A stretch of DNA of 64,000 bases from Lysobacteraceae bacterium (GTDB lineage Bacteria; Pseudomonadota; Gammaproteobacteria; Xanthomonadales; Xanthomonadaceae). Position numbers and translations under genes: made by a program. The notes beneath the pieces are model-generated. The model saw nothing but the letters and a program-made list of their open reading frames with translations, was not told where the DNA came from and made no database searches. The stretch lies in the NCBI GenBank assembly GCA_016789405.1, contig JAEUPQ010000017.1:372001-436000 (forward strand), in the 5' to 3' direction. Positions 21,439 to 29,104 of the stretch are shown piece after piece. The stretch's first letter is position 1. Each line of letters opens with the position of its first letter.

Positions 21439-22743
21439 ATGAGCAACGAAAGCGCCATCGCGTCGCCGCGCATGCCGATGCACTGGAAGATCGCGATCGG
21501 TTTTGCCGCCGGCATCGTGCTCGGCCTGCTGGTCTACGGCTTCGTCGGGACAGAACACGCCTGGGTCAAGGGATTCATCGATTACGTCACGACGCCGTTC
21601 TCCAAGATCTTCCTGCGCCTGATCTTCATGCTGGTGATCCCGCTGCTGTTTTCGGCGCTGGTGGTGGGCATCAGCGAGATGGGCGACGTGCGTGCGCTGG
21701 GCCGCATCGGCTGGAAGACCCTGGCCTACACGACCGGACTGTCGGCCATCGCGGTGCTGATCGGGCTCGTCCTGGTGAACGTGCTCAAGCCGGGCAGCGG
21801 CGTCGACGTCGCCGAGGCGGAAAAGATGTTGAGCGCAGGCGCCGAACGCGCGAGCGCCATCGTCAGCGACAGCACCACGCAGGCCAAGGGCCTGGACATG
21901 CTGATCGGCATCGTCCCGGACAACGTGGTGAAGGCCGCCGCCGACAACACGATCCTCGCGGTGATGTTCTTCGCGCTGATGCTCGGCATCGGGCTGGTGC
22001 TGACCCGCAGCGAATCGACGAACACCCTCAAGCGGGCGATCGAAGGCCTGTTCGAGGTGTCGATGACGCTGATCGGCCTGGTGATCAAGCTGGCGCCGTA
22101 TGCGGTGTTCTGCCTGATGTTCAATCTCGTCGCGCAATCGGGCTGGGACCTGCTGCTGCGCCTGGGCGCCTTCGTGCTGGTCGTGCTGCTGGCGCTGGCC
22201 ATCCACCAGTTCGTGGTCTATTCGGCGGCGATCGCGCTGATCGCGAAACGTTCGCCGCTGGGTTTCTTCCGCGACGTGCAGGAAGCCATGCTGATGGCGT
22301 TCTCGACCGCGTCGAGCAACGCGACCCTGCCGACCGCGCTGCGCGTGGCCGATGACAAGCTGAAGCTGCCCAAGCGCGTGTCGCGCTTCGTGCTCACCGT
22401 CGGCGCCACCGCCAACCAGAACGGCACGGCCCTGTTCGAGGGCGTGACCGTGATCTTCCTCGCCCAGTACTTCGGCGTCGACCTGAGCCTGGGCCAGCAG
22501 TTCACGGTCATGTTCGTCTGCATCCTCGGCGGCATCGGTACCGCGGGCGTGCCTTCGGGCTCGCTGCCGGTGATCGCGCTGATCTGTGCGATGGTCGGCG
22601 TCCCGCCGGAGGGGATCGGTCTGGTGCTGGGCGTGAACCATTTCCTCGACATGTGCAGGACCACGGTGAACGTCACCGGCGACCTGGGCATCGCCGCGAT
22701 GGTCGCGCACGGCGAAACCGACGGCGCGCCGCGCAACGCTTGA
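21439..22743 (+). CDS. Dicarboxylate/amino acid:cation symporter (DAACS family)
   Basis: Polytopic inner-membrane symporter of 434 residues of the GltP/DctA family. The first re-entrant hairpin carries SSNATLPTAL (usual SSSATLP), the unwound helix 7 carries NQNGTALFEG (usual NMDGT), and helix 8 carries NHFLDMCRTTVNVTGD, whose Asp and Asn coordinate substrate amino and carboxyl groups. These cores suggest an acidic amino acid or dicarboxylate, taken up with Na+ or H+. The start at 21439 is preferred over the longer frame to 21361, and a GAGAG purine stretch precedes it. Confidence 0.92.
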   Translation: MSNESAIASPRMPMHWKIAIGFAAGIVLGLLVYGFVGTEHAWVKGFIDYVTTPFSKIFLRLIFMLVIPLLFSALVVGISEMGDVRALGRIGWKTLAYTTGLSAIAVLIGLVLVNVLKPGSGVDVAEAEKMLSAGAERASAIVSDSTTQAKGLDMLIGIVPDNVVKAAADNTILAVMFFALMLGIGLVLTRSESTNTLKRAIEGLFEVSMTLIGLVIKLAPYAVFCLMFNLVAQSGWDLLLRLGAFVLVVLLALAIHQFVVYSAAIALIAKRSPLGFFRDVQEAMLMAFSTASSNATLPTALRVADDKLKLPKRVSRFVLTVGATANQNGTALFEGVTVIFLAQYFGVDLSLGQQFTVMFVCILGGIGTAGVPSGSLPVIALICAMVGVPPEGIGLVLGVNHFLDMCRTTVNVTGDLGIAAMVAHGETDGAPRNA

Positions 22744-22898
22744 GCGCGCAGGACGCGGACAGCCACGCCGTTCACGTCCGCACAGCCGGGCATGGGTTAC
22801 GCTTGCGCGCGTCGGCGCACCCCCGTGCGCGGCACAGCCCACCCCACCACCTGGCACACGGACGCCCGCCGGGCGTCGCAACGATGGAGAATCGAACG

Positions 22899-23327
22899 AT
22901 GAAGATGACGCTATGGATCGCTGCCGGCCTGATGGCCTTCGCCGCCCCGACGCTGGCCGCCGATGCGCGTCCGTGCCAGGCCAACTACAAGCAGGGCGGC
23001 AACTTCATCAATGGCCGTACCTTCAGCACCTGGGAGATCGTGCCCGGCGTCAAGCCGTCGGAAGCCTTCAGCCGCATCCAGGCCGACGGCCTGAAGTCCG
23101 GCCTGCGCGTGGCCTCGTCCGACAAGGGCTCGGGCACGCTGTCCTTCGAGCAGAACGCGGCGCACAAGGGCCAGACCATCCAGTTGCCCTGGAACATCGT
23201 CATCGAAGGCGCCGGCAAGGACGTCAAGATCACGGTCAGTAAGTCCACGCCGCCGGGCTATGCCTCGGGCAAGGAAACCCAGATCAATTCGATGTGCGCG
23301 GTGATCGACTCGGCGCGCAAGAAGTAA
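22899..23327 (+). CDS. Small periplasmic protein of unknown function
   Basis: A 142-residue secreted protein. The signal peptide MKMTLWIAAGLMAFAAPTLA is followed by a mature domain with two cysteines, including one near the C-terminus (NSMCAVID). The ATG at 22899 is chosen because GGAGA lies 9-13 bases upstream; an in-frame ATG at 22884 precedes that site. A TTACGCT element at 22797 could be a -10. A compact hairpin follows the gene, so it is likely monocistronic. No family recognised. Confidence 0.75.
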   Translation: MKMTLWIAAGLMAFAAPTLAADARPCQANYKQGGNFINGRTFSTWEIVPGVKPSEAFSRIQADGLKSGLRVASSDKGSGTLSFEQNAAHKGQTIQLPWNIVIEGAGKDVKITVSKSTPPGYASGKETQINSMCAVIDSARKK

Positions 23328-23339
23328 GTGCCTGATCGG

Positions 23340-23360
23340 CCGGGCGGTCTTTCCGCCCGG
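23340..23360 (+). terminator. Terminator hairpin after the small periplasmic gene
   Basis: A perfect 8-bp stem CCGGGCGG / CCGCCCGG with loop TCTTT, 12 bases past the stop, followed by TCCTCC. The T-run is weak. Confidence 0.6.
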
Positions 23361-23527
23361 TCCTCCCGCAGGCCCACCGGCAGCAAGGGGCCTGCAGACC
23401 CGGCCTCGCTCCCGGAAGCGGACCGCCGGTCCACATGCCGACGCGAAGTTGGCTCTCCGGGGGGGCGGGATGGGACAATGGGGGGCCCGCGAACCGCCGG
23501 GCGCCGCCGACCTCCTTCCTGCTCCCC

Positions 23528-25516
23528 ATGACGACGCCCAGCCGCCGCGATCTCGCCAACGCCCTCCGTTTCCTCGCCATCGACGCCGTCCAGGCCGCCA
23601 ATTCCGGTCATCCCGGCATGCCCATGGGCATGGCCGACATCGCCGAAGTGCTCTGGAACGACTACTACCGCCACAACCCGAACAATCCGAAGTGGGCGAA
23701 CCGCGACCGCTTCGTGCTTTCCAACGGGCATGGCTCGATGCTGCAGTACGGCCTGCTGCACCTCGCCGGCTACGACCTGTCGATCGACGAGCTGAAGAAT
23801 TTCCGCCAGCTCGGTTCGAAGACCCCCGGTCACCCCGAAAACTTCGTCACCGACGGCATCGAAACCACCACCGGCCCGCTGGGCCAGGGCTTCGCCAATG
23901 CCGTCGGCTTCGCGCTGGCCGAAAAGCTGCTGGCGCAGCGCTTCAACCGTCCCGGCTACGACATCGTCGACCACCGCACCTGGGTGTTCATGGGCGACGG
24001 CTGCCTGATGGAAGGCGTCTCGCACGAGGCCGCATCGCTGGCCGGCACGTGGAAGCTCAACAAGCTCGTCGCCTTCTGGGACGACAACAACATCTCGATC
24101 GATGGCCAGGTGCAGGGCTGGTTCACCGACGACACGCCGGCGCGCTTCGAAGCCTATGGCTGGCACGTGATCCGCGGCGTCGACGGTCATGACGCCAACG
24201 CGATCAAGGTCGCGATCGATGCGGCGCTGGCATCCGACAAGCCGGTGCTGATCTGCTGCCGCACCACGATCGGTTTCGGTTCGCCGGCCAAGGCGGGCAA
24301 GGAATCCTCGCATGGCGCGCCGCTGGGCAAGGATGAAGTCGCCGCCACGCGCGCAGCGCTGGGCTGGGAACATGGGCCGTTCGAGATCCCGCAGGCCGTC
24401 GCCGATGGCTGGTCCGCGCGCGAAGCCGGCACGATGAACGAACACGCATGGGCGAACCTGTTCGACCGCTATGCGGCCGAGCATCCCGAAGCCGCCGCCG
24501 AGTTCGGCCGCCGTCTCGCTGGCGAACTGCCGGCCGATTTCGCCGCGAACGCCGATGCCTACATCGCGAAGCTGCAGGCCGAAGGTCCGGTCGTCGCCTC
24601 GCGCAAGGCCTCGCAGATGGCGATCGAAGCCTTCGCGCCGCTGCTGCCGGAACTGGTCGGCGGCTCGGCCGACCTGGCGCACTCGAACCTCACGCTGTGG
24701 AAAGGCAGCAAGTCGGTCGCGGGCAGCGATCCGGACGCGAACTACGTCTACTACGGCGTGCGCGAATTCGCGATGACCGCGATCAGCAATGGTCTCGCGC
24801 TGCACGGCGGCTTCCTGCCGTACGACGCCACCTTCCTCGTCTTCAGCGACTACGCCCGCAACGCCGTGCGCATGAGCGCGCTGATGGGCGCGCAGGCGAT
24901 CCATGTCTACACGCACGATTCGATCGGCCTGGGCGAAGACGGTCCGACCCACCAGCCGGTCGAGCACCTCGCTTCGCTGCGCTACATCCCCGACAACGAC
25001 GTGTGGCGTCCCTGCGACGCGGTGGAATCCGCCGTGTCCTGGCGCGCCGCGATCGAGCGCAAGGACGGTCCGTCGTGCCTCGTGTTCTCGCGCCAGAACC
25101 TGCCGCACCAGGCGCGCAGCGAGTCGCAGGTCGCCGACATCCGTCGCGGCGGCTACATCCTCAAGGACAGCGTCGGCGCGCCGGAATTCATCCTGATCGC
25201 CACCGGTTCGGAAGTCGGTCTGGCGATGGCCGCTGCTGAACAGCTCGGCGACGGCGTGCGTGTCGTGTCGATGCCGTCGACCGACGTGTTCGATCGCCAG
25301 GATCCGGCCTACCGCGACGCGGTGCTGCCGAAGGCCTGCCGCAAGCGCATCGCCATCGAAGCGGGCGTGCGCGATTTCTGGCGCAAGTACGTCGGCCTCG
25401 ACGGCGAGGTGATCGGCATCGACACCTACGGCGCATCGGCGCCGGCCGAGAAGCTCTATCCGTACTTCGGCATCACGGTCGATGCCGTCGTGGCCGCCGC
25501 GCGTTCGCTGGGCTGA
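23528..25516 (+). CDS. tkt: Transketolase
   Basis: Thiamine-diphosphate enzyme of 662 residues moving two-carbon units between sugar phosphates in the pentose phosphate pathway. The N-terminal domain has [14 protein letters not shown] and the ThDP motif [14 protein letters not shown] (near residue 155) with the DDNNISIDG segment. The pyrimidine-binding domain has the catalytic-glutamate region YGVREFAM, then [19 protein letters not shown]. The C-terminal domain is complete. The ATG at 23528 starts the canonical [17 protein letters not shown]; the frame extends upstream, but those residues are not transketolase-like. Confidence 0.97.
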   Translation: MTTPSRRDLANALRFLAIDAVQAANSGHPGMPMGMADIAEVLWNDYYRHNPNNPKWANRDRFVLSNGHGSMLQYGLLHLAGYDLSIDELKNFRQLGSKTPGHPENFVTDGIETTTGPLGQGFANAVGFALAEKLLAQRFNRPGYDIVDHRTWVFMGDGCLMEGVSHEAASLAGTWKLNKLVAFWDDNNISIDGQVQGWFTDDTPARFEAYGWHVIRGVDGHDANAIKVAIDAALASDKPVLICCRTTIGFGSPAKAGKESSHGAPLGKDEVAATRAALGWEHGPFEIPQAVADGWSAREAGTMNEHAWANLFDRYAAEHPEAAAEFGRRLAGELPADFAANADAYIAKLQAEGPVVASRKASQMAIEAFAPLLPELVGGSADLAHSNLTLWKGSKSVAGSDPDANYVYYGVREFAMTAISNGLALHGGFLPYDATFLVFSDYARNAVRMSALMGAQAIHVYTHDSIGLGEDGPTHQPVEHLASLRYIPDNDVWRPCDAVESAVSWRAAIERKDGPSCLVFSRQNLPHQARSESQVADIRRGGYILKDSVGAPEFILIATGSEVGLAMAAAEQLGDGVRVVSMPSTDVFDRQDPAYRDAVLPKACRKRIAIEAGVRDFWRKYVGLDGEVIGIDTYGASAPAEKLYPYFGITVDAVVAAARSLG

Positions 25517-25564
25517 TCCAGCCCAGCGAGCCGTGGCTTCTTCCCAAAGGCGCTGCACACCCGT

Positions 25565-25584
25565 GGCCGGCTTCGCCGCCGGCC
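25565..25584 (+). terminator. Hairpin after transketolase
   Basis: GGCCGGC / GCCGGCC (7 bp) with a 6-nt loop, about 50 bases after the stop and just before the next promoter. There is no T-run, so it is a weak terminator candidate. Confidence 0.4.
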
Positions 25585-25597
25585 CGGGAACGATGCC

Positions 25598-25625
25598 TTG
25601 GCGGGTGAGGCGGTTGCCGTAGACT
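25598..25625 (+). promoter_or_regulatory. Predicted promoter giving a leaderless mRNA
   Basis: TTGGCG (25598-25603) and TAGACT (25620-25625) are separated by 16 nt. Only 8 nt lie between the -10 and the ATG at 25634, so transcription should begin at or next to the start codon. No ribosome site is present. Confidence 0.5.
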
Positions 25626-25633
25626 TCCCACGG

Positions 25634-27841
25634 ATGCCAGCCCGAATCCGTGTCCCCCCCGTAGCGCTTGCCCTCGTCCTTGCCCTGTTTCCTGCGCAGG
25701 CTGCCCGATCGCAGGCGCGCGCGGCCTGCGACGAGCCCCTGGCGACGCATCTTCCGAGCGATGCCGCGCTGTGCCTGCGCCGCGCGGGCGTCGCGCTTCC
25801 GCCATCCGATCGCGATCCCGCGACGCGGGCGCTGTTCGACGGTGCCGAGGCGCACGTCGCCGCAGGCCGTTTCGATGCGGCCTTCGAGACCCTTGCCTGC
25901 GCCGAAGTCGTGGCCGGCGACGATCCGCTGCTGCGCTACGAGTTGACGCGCCGGCACGGCATCCTGGAATTCCGCCGCGAGCGCATTCCGCAGGCCCTGC
26001 GCCGTTTCGAATGCGCAGCGACGCAGGCGTCCGCGCTGGGCGCGCGTGCGGACGAGGCGCGCGACCTCAAGAACGTCGGTGCCGCGCTGCGCCGCCTGGG
26101 CGATTTCCAGGGCGCCCTGCGCGCACTCACCGCCAGCCTCGACATGCAGCGTGCGAACGGTGAAGTCAGCGGCGCGGTCTACAACAACCTCGGCGATGTG
26201 TACCGCGAGCTGGAGGATTCCACGTCCGCGATGCGCTACTACGGCGAGGCGCTGGCGCTGTACCGCGCCAAGCACGAGGCGACCGAAGCGGCGCACGTCC
26301 TCGAATCGATGGCCGAGCAGGCGCTCGACACCGGCGATGCGGTGCGTGCGGATACGTGGCTGAAGGAAGCGCTGGAGACCTACCGCGCCGGAGGCAACCG
26401 GGTCTACGAACTGCGCGTGCATGACGGTTTGACGCGCGCGGCGCTGGCTCGCGGCGATGTCGCCGACGCGCAGCGCTGGACGGCATCGGCGCTGGCGATC
26501 GCCAGCGAAGGCGGCCTGCCGCTGCCGCCGGCGCTGCAACTGCAGATCGCGCGGACCGAGCGCCTGTCGGGGCGACCCGACGTGGCTGCGAACCGGGCGA
26601 ACGACGCGCTGGCGACGATGGCCGAAGGCGACCCCGAGCGCGTGCCGCTGCTGGAAGCGCTGGCGGCTGCGCAGAGCGACCTGGGCAGGCACGAGGCGGC
26701 CAATGCCAGCCTGCGCCAGGCCCACGCCGAAGCGCACGAAGTCTGGCGTGCGCAGAGCAACCGCCAGCTCGACTGGCTGCGCCTGCGTTTCGAAACATCC
26801 GAACGCGACCGCACCATCGCGGCGTTGAAGCACCGCAACCGCGTGCGCACCCTGCAACTGTGGGCCTTGCTGGGATCGGTGCTGGCCATCGCGCTGGGCG
26901 GCTGGCTGCTGCTCGATCGCCGCCGGCAGCGCCAGCGGCTCGAGGCCGAGACGCGGCGGATCCGTCTGGAGGAGGAGCTGGCGCGCTATCGCCGCGAAGC
27001 CGATGCCCTGGCCGAAGATCGCGAACTGCTGCAGACCTTGCTGGACAGTCGCGAGGATGCCGCCTGCCTGCTCGATGCCGATGGACAGGTGCTGGTCGCC
27101 AACCGCGCCGCCTGCCGCCTGATCGGCGTCGACGCCGAGCAACTGGTCGGCCAGTCGATCGTTGCCGTCCTCGATTCCGCCGATGGCGCCGCGCGAGGGT
27201 CGTCGGCGTCCGAATCGCTGGACTCGGCGCTGGAGCGGATGGAAGACAGTGCGGTGCAGTCGCTCGACGTCGCCACCCGCGACGGTGCGCCGCTGACCGC
27301 GCGGCTGGCGCAGTGGGCCGGGGGCAGTGGTCGGCTGGTGCTGGAACTCGGACCGAGGGCTGACGCGGCTGCGGCGATGGCGGTGGACACGCCAGAGGCG
27401 ATCGCAGGCGCTGGGAACCACGCGATCGACGAGCGCGTCGGCGACGAGGCTGTGCAGGAAGCCGGGGGGCAGGAGGAGGGCACGCACGGCGATGGCGCGC
27501 ACGGCGACGGCGTGCGCGACGCCTTCCGCAAGGCCCTGGTGGACGTGATGCTGGCGGCGATCGAGGCCTGGGAAAGCGCGACCGCGACCAATCGCATCGA
27601 GCTGGCGGAGAAGAGCCGGATCTGGCGCGTCAACATCGACGACGGACGCCTGCGCGCCCGGGCCATGGAGCGCTACCTCAGCGTTTCGAAACTGCCGCGG
27701 AATCCGCGCTGGCGCGACGTGCTGCGGACCGCCTATTACGTGCTGGGACAATGCCCGGCCATGCGCGAGGATGTCCGCATCCACCTGCAGGCGCAGGTGG
27801 ATGCGGTGCTGGCCTACACCCGGCGCGATGCCATGGTGTGA
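25634..27841 (+). CDS. Membrane TPR-PAS protein with a conserved unassigned C-terminal domain (paralog 1)
   Basis: A 735-residue protein. After a signal or anchor helix come tetratricopeptide-like repeats in the periplasm (about 40-390, for example YNNLGDVYRELEDSTSAMRY). One helix follows (about 406-425), then a coiled coil, a PAS domain (about 465-570, ACLLDADGQVLVANRAACRL), a His/Asp/Gly linker and a C-terminal module of about 105 residues. That module contains IELAEKSRIWRVNIDDGR, RAMERYLSVSKLPRNPRWRD and ends VDAVLAYTRR. There is no kinase, GGDEF or HTH motif I recognise. Topology suggests envelope-to-cytoplasm signalling. The ATG at 25634 is chosen because the promoter lies just upstream. 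The gene at 29105 has the same architecture and segment order throughout. Confidence 0.8.
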   Translation: MPARIRVPPVALALVLALFPAQAARSQARAACDEPLATHLPSDAALCLRRAGVALPPSDRDPATRALFDGAEAHVAAGRFDAAFETLACAEVVAGDDPLLRYELTRRHGILEFRRERIPQALRRFECAATQASALGARADEARDLKNVGAALRRLGDFQGALRALTASLDMQRANGEVSGAVYNNLGDVYRELEDSTSAMRYYGEALALYRAKHEATEAAHVLESMAEQALDTGDAVRADTWLKEALETYRAGGNRVYELRVHDGLTRAALARGDVADAQRWTASALAIASEGGLPLPPALQLQIARTERLSGRPDVAANRANDALATMAEGDPERVPLLEALAAAQSDLGRHEAANASLRQAHAEAHEVWRAQSNRQLDWLRLRFETSERDRTIAALKHRNRVRTLQLWALLGSVLAIALGGWLLLDRRRQRQRLEAETRRIRLEEELARYRREADALAEDRELLQTLLDSREDAACLLDADGQVLVANRAACRLIGVDAEQLVGQSIVAVLDSADGAARGSSASESLDSALERMEDSAVQSLDVATRDGAPLTARLAQWAGGSGRLVLELGPRADAAAAMAVDTPEAIAGAGNHAIDERVGDEAVQEAGGQEEGTHGDGAHGDGVRDAFRKALVDVMLAAIEAWESATATNRIELAEKSRIWRVNIDDGRLRARAMERYLSVSKLPRNPRWRDVLRTAYYVLGQCPAMREDVRIHLQAQVDAVLAYTRRDAMV

Positions 27842-27854
27842 CCAGGCGCGACGA

Positions 27855-28370
27855 TCACTCGAGGTATTCGTAGGGACAGACCGCGCACACGCCCTTCGCT
27901 CCGTTGGCGATGCGGTAGGTGGCGTGGTGGTTGGTCGCGTGGTAGCCGCTGGTGTTGTCGGTCACGTACGGCATCGGGGTCTGGCCGCTGGTCACGGTCT
28001 GCGAACAGTACATCGCCAGCGCCGCGGTGGCGCGCGTCCACTCGTCCGCCGACCTCAGGTTGGTGACATTGAGCATGTCCAGCTCCAGCTGCAGTTCGAG
28101 CTCCAGCTGCACGTCGACGATGCCGCACTTGTCCCGGGGGCTGAGGGCGTTGGCTTCCATGCCCATCAGCATCGTCTCCACCAGCGTGTTCAGCTGGGCC
28201 CCGGTGAACTCGAAGGTCGCGGTGACGACCGGCGGCTTGGTCTGGTCGCCGCACAGCATCTTGATCGGGACGCTGGAGTGGGCCGAGGCCGTCGAAATGC
28301 CGCCGAAGGGCAGCACGAGCAGGGCGAGGACGGCGCAGAAAGCCAGGGTGAAGCGATGGGACAGGGACAT
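27855..28370 (-). CDS. Secreted protein, paralog of the gene at 34036
   Basis: A 171-residue exported protein with a signal peptide ending near STASA. The mature protein has SSVPIKMLCGDQTKPPVVTA, then CGIVDVQLELELQLELD, a TNHHATYRI segment and a C-terminal CAVC pair. The gene at 34036 shares the order: LPTKWCPLGTQPVVTG, CGIID, ADHHDQYRF, VVC. The shared cysteines suggest disulfides. Family unknown. It converges on the TPR-PAS gene, only 13 bases away from its stop. Confidence 0.72.
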   Translation of the reverse strand: MSLSHRFTLAFCAVLALLVLPFGGISTASAHSSVPIKMLCGDQTKPPVVTATFEFTGAQLNTLVETMLMGMEANALSPRDKCGIVDVQLELELQLELDMLNVTNLRSADEWTRATAALAMYCSQTVTSGQTPMPYVTDNTSGYHATNHHATYRIANGAKGVCAVCPYEYLE

Positions 28371-28453
28371 CTTTCGGTATTCCGGTACGGAGGCGTGGCG
28401 CAGAGCCTAGTGCCGCCCTCGTCGGACGTCCAACGAACTCCCGGGAAGAAAAC

Positions 28454-28568
28454 GGGAACAAACGAAGGCAATGCCTTGATCCGGATCGGGTTGTTGGCGG
28501 ATTCCGGGCTGCCGGCCATGCCGCTGGACCCGGTTCGTTCCCGGCCTGGCCCGGCTTCGTCCTCGTCG
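28454..28568. promoter_or_regulatory. Repeated upstream element, copy 1
   Basis: The interval 28371-28710 between two divergent genes contains GGGAACAAACGAA (28454) and, on the other arm, TTCGTTCCC (28534-28542), followed by a 21-nt block beginning GGCCCGGCTTCG (28548-28568). The same arrangement, with 89-90 nt between the outer ends of the arms and the same 21-nt block, recurs at 31452-31567. Nothing else is visible in the interval apart from the ribosome site of the next gene. Confidence 0.45.
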
Positions 28569-28710
28569 ACGACAGGGGGTGGACCCAGGATGGCCTGGAG
28601 GCGGCGGCGTGCCGCCTTCTCCCGCGAAATCCTCACCCGAACCCTCGCGGAGCCCCTGCCGGACGGGTACCCGATCCGTCCGGTTCCATTCCCTTGCAAC
28701 AGGAAATCCC

Positions 28711-28971
28711 ATGAAGCTCAAGACGTCCATGTTCGCCGTCGCCACCCTCGTCGCCGGCTCGATCGCCGCCTTCACCGCCTCCGCCCTGCCGGGCTGGGGC
28801 GTCAACGAAGTGGTCTTCTACCAGTACTACACCGACGCCACGATGCTCGAAGAAGCCGGTGCCCGCGTGATCGGCCAGGACAACGATTGCGACCCCGCCC
28901 GCATCGACTGGGGCCAGGTGACCCCGCATCGCCGCCTGATCCGCGAAACCTGCGTGGTCGGCGACTGGTAA
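28711..28971 (+). CDS. Small secreted protein (DUF6289-like)
   Basis: An 86-residue protein with signal peptide (FAVATLVAGSIAAFTASA) and a short mature part: VVFYQYYTDATMLEEAGARV, then a cysteine, WGQVTPHRR and a C-terminal cysteine. The tyrosine-rich start plus Cys...WG...Cys pattern resembles the small DUF6289-type exported peptides, from memory and not certain. The leader TGCAACAGGAAATCCC before the ATG nearly matches that of the gene at 35387. It lies between the two TPR-PAS paralogs. Confidence 0.65.
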   Translation: MKLKTSMFAVATLVAGSIAAFTASALPGWGVNEVVFYQYYTDATMLEEAGARVIGQDNDCDPARIDWGQVTPHRRLIRETCVVGDW

Positions 28972-29065
28972 GCCGCATCGGACCGACGCCGCCCCTGCCG
29001 GTGGCGTCGGTCAGCGACATCGTTCGCGGCCTCTGCGAGCGACCTCGGCGAGAACGCCCGGTCGC

Positions 29066-29096
29066 GACCAGGCGCCCGCGGGGCTTCGGTTACACT
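29066..29096 (+). promoter_or_regulatory. Predicted promoter giving a leaderless mRNA (paralog 2)
   Basis: TACACT at 29091-29096 is followed after 8 nt by the ATG at 29105, the same -10-to-ATG distance as for the paralog at 25634. The -35 is weak (GACCAG, 29066-29071). No ribosome site is visible. Confidence 0.45.
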
Positions 29097-29104
29097 CGCC
29101 CGGG

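Noticed and set aside
23258..27784. A 1508-codon open frame on the minus strand
   Set aside because: It is antisense to transketolase and the TPR-PAS gene, has a low-complexity Arg/His/Gly-rich composition and no domain. GC-rich codon bias keeps the antisense frame open.
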